From DATHWB01 sp040902855 (GTDB taxonomy: Bacteria > Actinomycetota > Acidimicrobiia > Spongiisociales > ZC4RG35), in the NCBI GenBank assembly GCA_040902855.1, contig JBBDWN010000139.1, positions 1 to 14,731 on the forward strand: a DNA stretch of 14,731 nucleotides, in the 5' to 3' direction. A program made the translations under genes and the position numbers. Below the pieces are notes generated by a model. The model made no database searches. It was not told the origin of the DNA and worked only from the letters and a program-made list of their open reading frames with translations. Positions within the stretch are counted from its first letter, which is position 1. The number at the start of each line of letters is the position of its first letter. Below are positions 1-7,180 of this stretch, piece by piece.

Positions 1-2
1 CC

Positions 3-416
3 GAACCGACCACCGCACCGTCGATCCTGTTCCTGTGCGTGCACAACGCCGGACGATCCCAGATGGCCGCCGGTTTCGCCCGGGCCATCGGAGGAGTCGA
101 CGTGTACTCCGGGGGATCAGAACCGGCCAGCCACATCAACGACGTGGCGGTTGAGGCGATGGCCGAACTCGGCATCGACATCCGCGAGCAGATCCCCCAA
201 CCGTGGAGCGACGAGATCGTGCGAGCCGCCGATGTCGTCGTCACGATGGGATGCGGGGATGCCTGCCCGGTCTTCCCCGGCAAGCGATACCTGGATTGGG
301 AGCTCGACGACCCCGCCGGCCAGGAGATCCAGGAAGTCCGCCGCATTCGCGACGACATTCGAGCTCGGGTCGAAAGACTCCTCGGCGAACTCGGAGTGGA
401 ACCGGCGAGTCTCTGA
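3..416 (+). CDS. arsC: Arsenate reductase, ArsC / low-molecular-weight phosphatase fold (5' end cut off)
   Basis: The reading frame is open to the left edge, so the true start lies outside the window. The visible protein has the CX5R phosphate-binding loop (C-V-H-N-A-G-R, catalytic Cys codon 36-38). It later has M-G-C-G-D-A-C-P, with Cys codons at 252-254 and 264-266, and then the loop L-D-W-E-L-D-D-P. This combination is typical of the arsenate reductases that descend from low-molecular-weight tyrosine phosphatases, which reduce arsenate to arsenite in the cytoplasm. Actinobacterial members of this type often use mycothiol and mycoredoxin as reductant; that is family knowledge and is not shown here. 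The gene ends with TGA at 414-416 and faces a convergent RRM gene. Any ars partners would lie upstream, outside the window. A plain tyrosine phosphatase is less likely because of the MGCGDACP and DWELDDP motifs. Confidence 0.88.
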   Translation, partial: EPTTAPSILFLCVHNAGRSQMAAGFARAIGGVDVYSGGSEPASHINDVAVEAMAELGIDIREQIPQPWSDEIVRAADVVVTMGCGDACPVFPGKRYLDWELDDPAGQEIQEVRRIRDDIRARVERLLGELGVEPASL

Positions 417-449
417 ACTCCAGCCTCACAAACGAGCTCCGAAAAACAA

Positions 450-477
450 AGACGCCCCGCCAGAAGGCGGGGCGTCT
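450..477 (-). terminator. Intrinsic terminator of the RRM protein gene
   Basis: A perfect inverted repeat, GACGCCCCGCC (451-461) and GGCGGGGCGTC (466-476), surrounds a 4-base loop (AGAA), and one more A-T pair at 450/477 extends the stem. Read on the minus strand the hairpin is followed at once by TTTGTTTTTC, a proper U-rich tail. It starts 20 bases after the stop of the minus-strand RRM gene. On the plus strand there is no T-tract after the stem, so it serves arsC poorly, if at all. Confidence 0.9.
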
Positions 478-496
478 CGTCGATTGGGTCGGTCGC

Positions 497-820
497 TCAG
501 CGGCGGTATCCGCCACCATCGCGACGGGGACCGCGATCGCGATCTCCGCCACGGTCACCGCCGCCGCCGCCGCCACGCGGCTGGCGAGGGCGAGCCTCGT
601 TCACTGTGAGTCGACGGCCACCGACGTCATTACCATCGAGTTCTTCGATGGCACGGCGGCCGTCTTCGTCACCCATCTCCACGAAACCAAAGCCGCGGGA
701 GCGGCCGGTATCGCGATCGGTGACGACTTCTGCTGACTCCACGGCGCCGTACCCGGCGAACATCCGTGACAGGTCCTCAGAAGAGGTCGTAAAGGGCAGG
801 TTGCCCACGTATAGCTTCAC
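497..820 (-). CDS. Small RNA-binding protein with one RRM and a Gly/Arg-rich tail
   Basis: The 107-residue protein is a single RNA recognition motif. RNP2 is at residues 3-8 (L-Y-V-G-N-L) and RNP1 at 42-49 (R-G-F-G-F-V-E-M), with the aromatic residues that stack on RNA bases present (Y4, F44, F46). Residues 78-107 form a low-complexity tail rich in Gly, Arg and Asp, including six consecutive Gly encoded by a GGC/CCG-type triplet run at about 558-574. This is the architecture of bacterial glycine-rich RRM proteins, known best from cyanobacteria, where several are cold-induced RNA chaperones; a similar role here is inference. The start is GTG (820-818), chosen because TAAGGAG lies 5 bases upstream and the RRM begins immediately. 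The gene has its own terminator and stands alone between arsC and typA, transcribed in the typA direction. Confidence 0.93.
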   Translation of the reverse strand: MKLYVGNLPFTTSSEDLSRMFAGYGAVESAEVVTDRDTGRSRGFGFVEMGDEDGRRAIEELDGNDVGGRRLTVNEARPRQPRGGGGGGDRGGDRDRGPRRDGGGYRR

Positions 821-825
821 TGGAT

Positions 826-832
826 CTCCTTA
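826..832 (-). promoter_or_regulatory. Strong ribosome binding site of the RRM gene
   Basis: On the minus strand TAAGGAG is followed by ATCCA and then the GTG start. It is the strongest Shine-Dalgarno match in the window, which fits a highly translated small protein, and it decides the start codon. Confidence 0.85.
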
Positions 833-1017
833 GATCGTTCCTTGTCCGGGCCAAAGCGGAACTCGTCGAGCGAAGCCACCGTCTCTGCATCCTGACGGCG
901 TGCAATCTAGAGCACCGGAAGCAAACACGCCACTGGAGAATTGCTCCAGGGGCCAGGACATCCGAAGAGACCCCGGCTTGGGCGAGCCCGCGAGCCCATC
1001 CGCTGATCCCGCCGAGT
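833..1017. other. Intergenic region between typA and the RRM gene
   Basis: These 185 bases hold no convincing gene. Reading on the minus strand, from typA towards the RRM gene, there is a short hairpin (933-949), then a TAGATT hexamer (complement of 904-909) that could be a -10 element but lacks a good -35 at normal distance. That hexamer sits inside a GTGC-N8-GCAC inverted repeat (900-915). If transcription starts just after it, the RRM mRNA leader would be about 75 bases, which could carry regulation. A direct repeat of CGAGCCCG/CGAGCCC lies next to the typA stop (984-998). None of these is strong evidence on its own. Confidence 0.35.
933..949 (-). terminator. Possible weak terminator or leader hairpin after typA
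   Basis: CTGGAG (933-938) and CTCCAG (944-949) form a perfect 6-base-pair stem with a 5-base loop. On the minus strand it lies about 70 bases after the typA stop and is followed by TGGCGTGTTTGC, which is only slightly T-rich. It could be a weak terminator of typA or a structure in a shared transcript. The stem is short, so chance is possible. Confidence 0.25.
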
Positions 1018-2850
1018 TCACTTCTTCGCGGACAGCTTCCGATCGCTTTCGGTGAGATGTCGCTTGCGGACGCGGATCTGCTTGGGAGTCACTTCCACCA
1101 GTTCGTCGTCGGCGATCCACTCGATGGCGGACTCGAGCGTGAGCCGGCGAGGAGGCACCAGACGGATGGCCTCGTCGGACGACGCCGCCCGAATGTTGGT
1201 GAGCTGCTTTCCCTTGGCCGGGTTGGCCATCAGCTCGTGAGGTCGAGAAGCCTCACCGATGATCATCCCCTCGTACACGTCCTCACCCGGGCCGATGAAC
1301 AGCTCGCCGCGTTTCTGGAGGTTGTCGAGGGCGAAGCCGGTCGATTCACCCCGCCGGTCAGAGATCATCGCTCCGCCCGAACGATGCGGGAGCTCTCCTG
1401 CCCACGGCATCCAGCCGTCGTGATGCTGATGGACGAGGGCGGTTCCTCTGGTGGCCGTCATCATGAGGGAACGAAAACCGAGCAGGCCACGGGCGGGGGC
1501 CACCACGGTGACGATGGTGCGTCCCCGGTCGCCCGGCCGCATGTCGGTGACGTGACCCTTGCGGGGAGCGACCGCCTGGCTGACCGTGCCCACGTACTCT
1601 TCTGGCACGTCGATCACGGCCCGCTCGACAGGTTCATGCGGCTTGCCGTCCATCTCGCGGAGAACGACCTCGGGACGGCTCACCTGGAGCTCGAAGCCCT
1701 CCCGCCGCATCGACTCGATGAGGACCGCCAACTGCAGTTCACCTCGCCCGGCGACTTCGATCACTTCAGGTGAACTGGTCGGACCTATTCGGATGGACAC
1801 GTTGCCGAGAACCTCGCGGTCGAGACGCTCCTTGATCTGACGGGAGGTGAGTTTGGTGCCGTCCTTTCCCGCCAGTGGCGAGGTGTTGACGCCAAACGTC
1901 ATCCGCAGGACGGGTTCGTCGACGGTCACACGGGGAAGCGGCACCGGATTCACCGGATCGGCCAGCGTGTCTCCGATCTCGACTTCGGGGAACCCGCCGA
2001 CGATGAACAGATCCCCGGCACGCAGGCTGTCGACTTCGCGACGCCCGAGTCCATCGAACGAAAGGAGATGGGCCAGCTTGCGCTTGAGAGGCGGCTCCTC
2101 CTGATCGGCATGACAGAGGGCGACCATCGAGCCTGCGGTCAACGTGCCCTGGACGACGCGGCCGATGGCCAGACGCCCCAGGTAGTCGGACGAATCGAGG
2201 TTGCTCACCAGTGCCTGCAGCGGAGCAGCGGGATCGCCCGAGGGAGCAGGGACCACCTCGATGATGGCGTCGAGCAACGGTGTCAGGTCGGCATCCTCCG
2301 GGGGCATGCCGATCCCGGCGATCGCCCGACCCTCGCGGGCGATGGCACTGAACACCGGGAAGTCGACATGCTCTTCGGGAACTTCGAGATCGAAGAACAG
2401 CTCGTAGATCTCGTCGACCACCTCGTCCGCCCTGGCGTCGGGCCGGTCGACTTTGTTGACCACCACGACAGCGGGAATGCCGAGCGCGATCGCCTTCGAC
2501 AACACGTACCGGGTCTGCGGCATCGGACCTTCGGCGGCATCGACGAGCAGCAGGACACCGTCCACCAGGGTCAGCGCCCGTTCGACCTCGCCGCCGAAAT
2601 CGGCATGACCAGGCGTGTCGACCAGATTGATCTTCACGCCCTTCCACTCGATCGAGGCCGCCTTGGCGAGGATCGTGATGCCGCGCTCGCGCTCCTGGTC
2701 GTTGGAGTCCATGACCCGATCCACCAGTGTCTCGTGCGCGGCGAATACGCCGGCGGACTGCAACATTGCGTCAACCAGCGTGGTCTTCCCGTGATCGACA
2801 TGCGCGATGAGCGCGACGTTCCGGAACGGAGCGGAGGAATCACCCGACAT
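1018..2850 (-). CDS. typA: Ribosome-associated translational GTPase TypA/BipA
   Basis: The 610-residue protein has the full translational GTPase set: G1 A-H-V-D-H-G-K-T-T (16-24), switch I R-E-R-G-I-T-I (54-60), G3 D-T-P-G-H (78-82) and G4 N-K-V-D (132-135). Elongation-factor domains II, III and V follow, then the TypA-specific C-terminal region with G-K-Q-L-T-N-I-R and, near the end, D-D-E-L-V-E-V-T-P-K. That last part separates TypA from EF-G and LepA. Length is normal for the family. TypA binds the 70S ribosome and is needed for ribosome assembly and growth under cold and other stress in several bacteria. The ATG start (2850-2848) has no good Shine-Dalgarno site. A TACCAT hexamer ends 11 bases upstream, so the mRNA may have a very short leader. 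The gene is divergent from the unknown gene at 2964. Confidence 0.97.
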   Translation of the reverse strand: MSGDSSAPFRNVALIAHVDHGKTTLVDAMLQSAGVFAAHETLVDRVMDSNDQERERGITILAKAASIEWKGVKINLVDTPGHADFGGEVERALTLVDGVLLLVDAAEGPMPQTRYVLSKAIALGIPAVVVVNKVDRPDARADEVVDEIYELFFDLEVPEEHVDFPVFSAIAREGRAIAGIGMPPEDADLTPLLDAIIEVVPAPSGDPAAPLQALVSNLDSSDYLGRLAIGRVVQGTLTAGSMVALCHADQEEPPLKRKLAHLLSFDGLGRREVDSLRAGDLFIVGGFPEVEIGDTLADPVNPVPLPRVTVDEPVLRMTFGVNTSPLAGKDGTKLTSRQIKERLDREVLGNVSIRIGPTSSPEVIEVAGRGELQLAVLIESMRREGFELQVSRPEVVLREMDGKPHEPVERAVIDVPEEYVGTVSQAVAPRKGHVTDMRPGDRGRTIVTVVAPARGLLGFRSLMMTATRGTALVHQHHDGWMPWAGELPHRSGGAMISDRRGESTGFALDNLQKRGELFIGPGEDVYEGMIIGEASRPHELMANPAKGKQLTNIRAASSDEAIRLVPPRRLTLESAIEWIADDELVEVTPKQIRVRKRHLTESDRKLSAKK

Positions 2851-2963
2851 GGGTATTTTCCATGGTACAGGCCCCCGCCAACGCCGAATCCGGAGGCGGG
2901 TTCACCCTTCAGCCTCGCCCGATCCGTTCGGTGTTCGAAACGGCGTGGCACACTCGGGGCCGA
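2851..2963. promoter_or_regulatory. Divergent intergenic region between typA and the unknown gene
   Basis: These 113 bases must hold the typA promoter and probably the start of the plus-strand transcript. On the minus strand TACCAT (complement of 2862-2867) is a candidate -10 for typA without a recognisable -35. An inverted repeat CCCGCC/GGCGGG (2874-2879 and 2895-2900) lies just upstream of it. For the plus-strand gene no clear promoter or ribosome binding site is seen before ATG 2964. An in-frame ATG also exists at 2862, so the region could in principle be coding; this was judged less likely. Confidence 0.35.
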
Positions 2964-4295
2964 ATGCCAGTCTTCGACCCCACCTACGTCCTCGACGTGA
3001 TCGCAGACCGCGATCAGATCGAGTGGTTCTCGCCGTCGGCTCAGACGGACGGCTTCCTGGCCGGTCCTGCCGACATCTATCTTCGGACTTCCGACGATGT
3101 CGTGACCTGGGGATGGTCGGTCGAGCCGCTTCCGGTGGATCCGGGGATGCGCCGCTTCCGACGGTTCCGTCATCCAGACGGGTGGGCGATGCTGACCGAC
3201 GCCGACGACCCCGAGACCCTGTTTCTGGCGGCCACGACCGAGATCCACGCCGTCGTCGCGCCCGACGGCCGGATCGTCCACGCCGTCACCGCAGACGCCG
3301 GCTCGGCCCCAGGGAGCGGAGACGCCTACTCCCTACAGAAGGCTGCCGAGGGCGACAACGAATACCGGCTGGAGCAGGCATGGCCCGCAGCAATCGTGTC
3401 GGCCGCCCTCGAACTGTGGTGTGAGTCCTTCTTGAACCGCACAGTCGCCTTCTCCGCACGCCCGATCACCGCCGACGACGCCGACGCCGTCCGGGCGCTG
3501 GTCGGCGAGGCGGACGAACCGGTCGGCGAGTCCGATCCGCTCGGTCACGACGCCGAGGTCGCGGAGCTGATCGAAGGCTTCGACGACATCTTCTGGTTCC
3601 AAGCCGATCTCACCTGGCCGGACCGGGACGACGACGAAGCGTTCCGAGATCGAATCGACGTCCGCATTCGCGATGGGGCGGTGGACACTTGGCTGCTGTC
3701 CATCGAACCGCTCGACGACACACCCGGTTCCCTTCGGCTGCTGGAGGATGGCGGGAAGATGGTGCTCGATCCGGATGACCCCAACTTGATCCGCCTCGGT
3801 TGGGATCGGCTGGTACTGGCGGTGAGCGTCCAGGAGACCGGATTCGAGCCGGCCGGCGTCGCCGTCCCAATCGGGTCCGCTCCCGGGACCGAGCAGTGGG
3901 AGGAGTTGCGACGGGTCGCGGCCGAACATCCCGGTTCGGTGGTCATTCATGCCCCGGCATGGAGCGAGACCCGGGTCTCTCATGCGCTGACCGAGTGGGC
4001 GGAGGCATGGGCCGGCCTCTCGCCGCGATTCGTCTACGACTTCGACGACCCGGTCAGCCAGGAGGCGATCGAGGCGAACAACTTCCTGGAGGACGCCGGC
4101 CCGGCGGCACGATCCGTTCGCACCGCCACTCGCCAGCTCTGCGGACACACCGAGGAGGCATCGGCCGCCCACGAGGAGCCTCTCCCCTGTGGGCTTCCGG
4201 CGACCGCCTACTACCGGGATGGCGACGTGATGGTCCTCGTGTGCGACGCCCACGCTCGGGGCGGAGTAAAGCTCACCACCCTGCTTCGCGCCTGA
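2964..4295 (+). CDS. Unrecognised protein with an internal duplication and C-terminal Cys/His cluster
   Basis: I do not recognise this 443-residue family. Residues 9-100 and 199-290 look like two copies of one unit. V-L-D-V-I-A-D-R-D-Q-I-E-W-F (9-22) matches V-A-E-L-I-E-G-F-D-D-I-F-W-F (199-212). T-W-x-x-S-V-E-P-L-x-x-x-P-G (48-61) matches T-W-x-x-S-I-E-P-L-x-x-x-P-G (242-255). D-D-P recurs at 81-83 and 271-273. Near the end C393-G-H395, C409-G-L-P-A and C427-D-A-H430 could bind a metal such as zinc (inference). No signal peptide or membrane segment is evident, and the protein is acidic, so it is probably cytoplasmic. An in-frame ATG at 2862 would add 34 residues; 2964 was chosen because the first repeat begins right after it and 2862 is only 11 bases from the divergent typA start. 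It ends 30 bases before hutH and may share its transcript. A link to histidine use is only positional. Confidence 0.8.
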   Translation: MPVFDPTYVLDVIADRDQIEWFSPSAQTDGFLAGPADIYLRTSDDVVTWGWSVEPLPVDPGMRRFRRFRHPDGWAMLTDADDPETLFLAATTEIHAVVAPDGRIVHAVTADAGSAPGSGDAYSLQKAAEGDNEYRLEQAWPAAIVSAALELWCESFLNRTVAFSARPITADDADAVRALVGEADEPVGESDPLGHDAEVAELIEGFDDIFWFQADLTWPDRDDDEAFRDRIDVRIRDGAVDTWLLSIEPLDDTPGSLRLLEDGGKMVLDPDDPNLIRLGWDRLVLAVSVQETGFEPAGVAVPIGSAPGTEQWEELRRVAAEHPGSVVIHAPAWSETRVSHALTEWAEAWAGLSPRFVYDFDDPVSQEAIEANNFLEDAGPAARSVRTATRQLCGHTEEASAAHEEPLPCGLPATAYYRDGDVMVLVCDAHARGGVKLTTLLRA

Positions 4296-4310
4296 CCGAC
4301 GATGCGGAAG

Positions 4311-4316
4311 TACGTT
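4311..4316 (+). promoter_or_regulatory. Candidate -10 element for a leaderless hutH transcript
   Basis: TACGTT fits the actinobacterial -10 pattern TAnnnT and ends 9 bases before the hutH ATG at 4326, so transcription would start at or just before the start codon. No ribosome binding site at good distance precedes this ATG, which fits a leaderless mRNA. The nearest -35-like sequence (CTGACC, 4292-4297) is only 13 bases away, which is too close, so the call is weak. Read-through from the upstream gene is the alternative. Confidence 0.25.
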
Positions 4317-4325
4317 TCTCCCGAT

Positions 4326-5867
4326 ATGACCGACGACCCCATCGAACTGGACGGGTTCGGACTCGGCGCCGACGACGTCGTGGCGGTGGCTCGCTTCGGA
4401 AGAGCAGTCGCACTCAGCGACGGCGCGGTCGAGCGGATGGAGCGCTCGGCGGCGATCGTGGCCGAACTCGCCGCCTCCGAGACTCCCGTCTACGGCGTCT
4501 CCACGGGATTCGGATCCCTCGCCAACACCGTGATCCCGCCTGAGCGGCGGGCAGAACTGCAACGAGCGATCGTCCGGTCTCACGCCGCCGGAATGGGCCC
4601 GCCGATCGAGACCGAGGTGGTGCGGGCCATGATGCTGCTCCGGGCTCGGACACTGGCCATGGGGTACTCCGGCGCCCGCCCGATCCTCGTCGAGACGATG
4701 CTCGCTCTCTTGAACGCCGGGATCACCCCGGTGGTGCCCGAATTCGGCTCACTTGGCGCCTCCGGAGATCTCGCCCCGCTGGCGGCCTGCGGCCTCGTCC
4801 TCGTCGGCGAGGGTGCGGCCACCGATCCGACCGGGGCGCTGCTCGACGGGCCAGAGGCGCTCGAACGGATCGGGCAACGTCCACTGGAGTTGACGGCCAA
4901 AGAGGGCCTCGCTCTCGTCAACGGAACAGACGGGATGCTCGGGATGCTGGTTGTCGCTCTCACCGACCTCCGTGAACTGCTGACGGTGGCGGACATCACC
5001 GCCGCCATCACCATCGAAGCCCTCCTCGGCACCGATCGGCCCTTCGCTGCCGACCTCCAGGCTCTCCGTCCGCAGGTCGGCCAAGCCGACAGCGCCGCCA
5101 ACCTCATGAAGCTGCTCGCCGGCTCCGAGATCGTCGCCTCCCATCGCGAGGGTGACGACCGGGTGCAGGACGCCTACTCGCTACGGTGCACCCCCCAGGT
5201 CCACGGGTCGGTGCGCGACATCGTCGCCTTCGCCGACCAGATCGCTTCGATCGAACTCGGGTCTGCGATCGACAACCCGATGATCCTCCCTGACGGCCGG
5301 GTCGAGTCGTGCGGCAACTTTCACGGCGCTCCGCTCGCCCACGCCGCCGACTACCTGGCAGTCGCCATCGCCGATCTGGGGGCGCTCGCCGAGCGGCGGA
5401 CCGATCGCATGCTCGATCGGTCACGCTCCCACGGCTTGCCGCCGTTCCTCACCGAGGACGCCGGGGTCAACTCAGGGTTGATGATCGCCCACTACACCCA
5501 GGCGGCCATGGTCGCCGAGAACCGTAGGCTGGCAGCACCGGCCTCGGTGGATTCGATCCCGACGAGCGCTCTGCAAGAAGACCACGTCTCGCTCGGTTGG
5601 TCGGCGTGCCGCAAGCTCCGCAAGTCGATCGACAATCTGAGATCGATCCTCGCGGTGGAATTGGTGTGCGGGGCTCGCGGACTCGATCTCCGCTCCCCTC
5701 TGACACCCGCTCCCGGAACGGCCGCCGCCCGAGATGCCCTGCGGAAAGTCGTCGAAGGACCGGGACCCGATCGGTGGCTCGCACCCGAACTCGAAGCCGC
5801 CGTCGACTTCATCGGTCGTAGGGATCTCACCGCGGCGGTGGCGGGGGCGGGCATCGGGTTGGCATGA
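4326..5867 (+). CDS. hutH: Histidine ammonia-lyase
   Basis: HutH removes ammonia from L-histidine to give urocanate, the first step of histidine breakdown in the cytoplasm. The 513-residue protein has the A-S-G triplet (145-147, in G-S-L-G-A-S-G-D-L-A-P-L-A) that cyclises into the MIO cofactor. It also has the catalytic Tyr56 in V-Y-G-V-S-T-G-F-G, S-H-A-A-G (His86) as expected for a histidine rather than tyrosine lyase, G-N-F-H-G, and S-I-P-T-S-A-L-Q-E-D-H-V-S near the end. Length matches the family (about 510). ATG 4326 was preferred to the in-frame ATG at 4302 because homology begins soon after it; neither has a proper ribosome binding site. The stop overlaps the hutF start by 4 bases (ATGA), so the two are translationally coupled. 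Proteobacterial enzymes usually have Asn where this one has Leu before Q-E-D-H; that difference is not at a catalytic residue. Confidence 0.97.
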   Translation: MTDDPIELDGFGLGADDVVAVARFGRAVALSDGAVERMERSAAIVAELAASETPVYGVSTGFGSLANTVIPPERRAELQRAIVRSHAAGMGPPIETEVVRAMMLLRARTLAMGYSGARPILVETMLALLNAGITPVVPEFGSLGASGDLAPLAACGLVLVGEGAATDPTGALLDGPEALERIGQRPLELTAKEGLALVNGTDGMLGMLVVALTDLRELLTVADITAAITIEALLGTDRPFAADLQALRPQVGQADSAANLMKLLAGSEIVASHREGDDRVQDAYSLRCTPQVHGSVRDIVAFADQIASIELGSAIDNPMILPDGRVESCGNFHGAPLAHAADYLAVAIADLGALAERRTDRMLDRSRSHGLPPFLTEDAGVNSGLMIAHYTQAAMVAENRRLAAPASVDSIPTSALQEDHVSLGWSACRKLRKSIDNLRSILAVELVCGARGLDLRSPLTPAPGTAAARDALRKVVEGPGPDRWLAPELEAAVDFIGRRDLTAAVAGAGIGLA

Positions 5868-7180
5868 CCCGAACTCTCTGGTGCGACTACGCCTGGCTAG
5901 GCGGTTCCGAACCGGAGAGAGGCGTGCTCGTCGAGATCGAAGGCGGCCGGTTCACCAACGTGACATCCAATGCTCAGCCCGGGGACGCAGAGCGCCGGAC
6001 GGGTCTGACCCTTCCCGGCTTCGCCAACGGCCACAGCCACGCCTTTCACCGGGCACTGCGCGGGCGTACCCATCACGATCGCGGGGATTTCTGGTCGTGG
6101 CGCAAGGAGATGTACAGGCTGGCTGCACGGCTCGACCCGAGCGCCTACTTCCGGCTGGCGCGAGCCACGTTCTCGGAGATGGTGATGGCCGGCTACACCA
6201 CGGTCGGAGAGTTCCACTACCTCCATCACGGTCCCGCCGGCCGTCCCTACGCCGATCCGAACGAGATGGGTCGGACGCTCATCGCCGCCGCCCGCGATGC
6301 GGGCATCCGGATCACGCTCCTCGACACCTGTTATCTGCACGGCGGATTCGATACGTCGCTCGATGTCGTCCAGCGCCGCTTCGGGGACGGATCGGTCGAG
6401 GCGTGGTCGGAACGGGTCACCCGGCTCTCCGACGGCGAGGGGGTCCGGATCGGCGCCGCCGTCCACTCGGTGCGGGCGTGCACGCCGACCGAGATCGCCC
6501 AAGTGGCCGAATACGCGGTGAACATGCCGCTGCATGCCCACGTGTCGGAACAGCCGGCCGAGAACGAGGGCTGCCTCGCAGCCTTCGGCGCCACACCGAC
6601 AGCAGTGTTCTCCGAGGCGGGTTCGCTGGACCGGAACTTCACCGCGGTGCACGCAACCCATCTCACCGACGATGACAGACGCCTGCTGGGGGAAAGCCGG
6701 ACGGCCGCGTGCATCTGCCCGAGCACCGAACGCGACCTCGCCGACGGGATGTGCGAGACGGGTCCGCTCGTCGACTCCGGCGTGCGCCTGTCGCTCGGGA
6801 GTGACTCGAACGCCGTCATCGACGCCTTCGACGAGGCGCGGAGCCTCGAATTCCACGAGCGACTGCGCACCCTGCAGCGGGGGAACCTCGGGATCGAACA
6901 GCAGATGGATGCGCTGACCAACCACGCAGCCCTCGGCTGGGACGACGCCGGGTCGATCGCGATGGGACGACGAGCCGATCTCGTCACCGTCGACCTCGAC
7001 TCCGTCCGGCTGGCAGGATCAGACATCTCGACAATGCTCGCCGGCACCATTCACACCGCCAGTTCCGCAGACATCGCCACCGTCACAGTGGACGGCATCG
7101 ACCGGGTGGCGGATCGGACCTACATGGCGGGCGACATCGGCAGGGAGTTCTCGGACCTGATCCCGAGGTTGTTCGCATGA
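5864..7180 (+). CDS. hutF: Formimidoylglutamate deiminase
   Basis: HutF hydrolyses N-formimino-L-glutamate to N-formyl-L-glutamate and ammonia. It defines the longer Hut route, in which formyl-glutamate must then be deformylated. The 438-residue protein is an amidohydrolase. Metal ligands are in N-G-H-S-H-A-F-H-R (H57, H59). The family signatures D-F-W-S-W-R, H-A-H-V-S-E-Q-P-A-E-N-E, H-A-T-H-L-T and S-L-G-S-D-S-N-A (metal/catalytic Asp) follow in order, as does the early A-L-R-G-R-T segment typical of HutF as opposed to guanine or cytosine deaminases. Length is close to the family norm (about 450). It starts inside the hutH stop (ATGA at 5864-5867) and ends inside the hutI start (ATGA at 7177-7180), so all three are coupled. 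Its place among the other hut genes makes the assignment firm. Confidence 0.94.
   Translation: MTRTLWCDYAWLGGSEPERGVLVEIEGGRFTNVTSNAQPGDAERRTGLTLPGFANGHSHAFHRALRGRTHHDRGDFWSWRKEMYRLAARLDPSAYFRLARATFSEMVMAGYTTVGEFHYLHHGPAGRPYADPNEMGRTLIAAARDAGIRITLLDTCYLHGGFDTSLDVVQRRFGDGSVEAWSERVTRLSDGEGVRIGAAVHSVRACTPTEIAQVAEYAVNMPLHAHVSEQPAENEGCLAAFGATPTAVFSEAGSLDRNFTAVHATHLTDDDRRLLGESRTAACICPSTERDLADGMCETGPLVDSGVRLSLGSDSNAVIDAFDEARSLEFHERLRTLQRGNLGIEQQMDALTNHAALGWDDAGSIAMGRRADLVTVDLDSVRLAGSDISTMLAGTIHTASSADIATVTVDGIDRVADRTYMAGDIGREFSDLIPRLFA

Noticed and set aside
830..1120. Minus-strand open frame filling the gap between typA and the RRM gene
   Set aside because: It overlaps the end of typA and runs into the RRM ribosome binding site. 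Its composition is low-complexity Arg/Ser/Gly without a motif or a ribosome site.
2862..2963. 34-residue N-terminal extension of the unknown gene from ATG 2862
   Set aside because: The extension would leave 11 bases to the divergent typA start and has no ribosome binding site. The duplicated unit starts right after the ATG at 2964. It cannot be fully excluded.
2068..3000. Plus-strand open frame (310 codons) antisense to typA
   Set aside because: It lies opposite a certain typA gene and shows no domain; this is a normal effect of high GC.
3333..4583. Long minus-strand open frame (416 codons) antisense to the unknown gene and the start of hutH
   Set aside because: Its translation shows no recognisable motif and is rich in residues expected from reading GC-rich codons backwards. 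It also crosses two plus-strand genes, one of which is certain.
5897..6925. Minus-strand open frame (342 codons) antisense to hutF
   Set aside because: The opposite strand is a clear hutF with all family motifs, and this frame has none.
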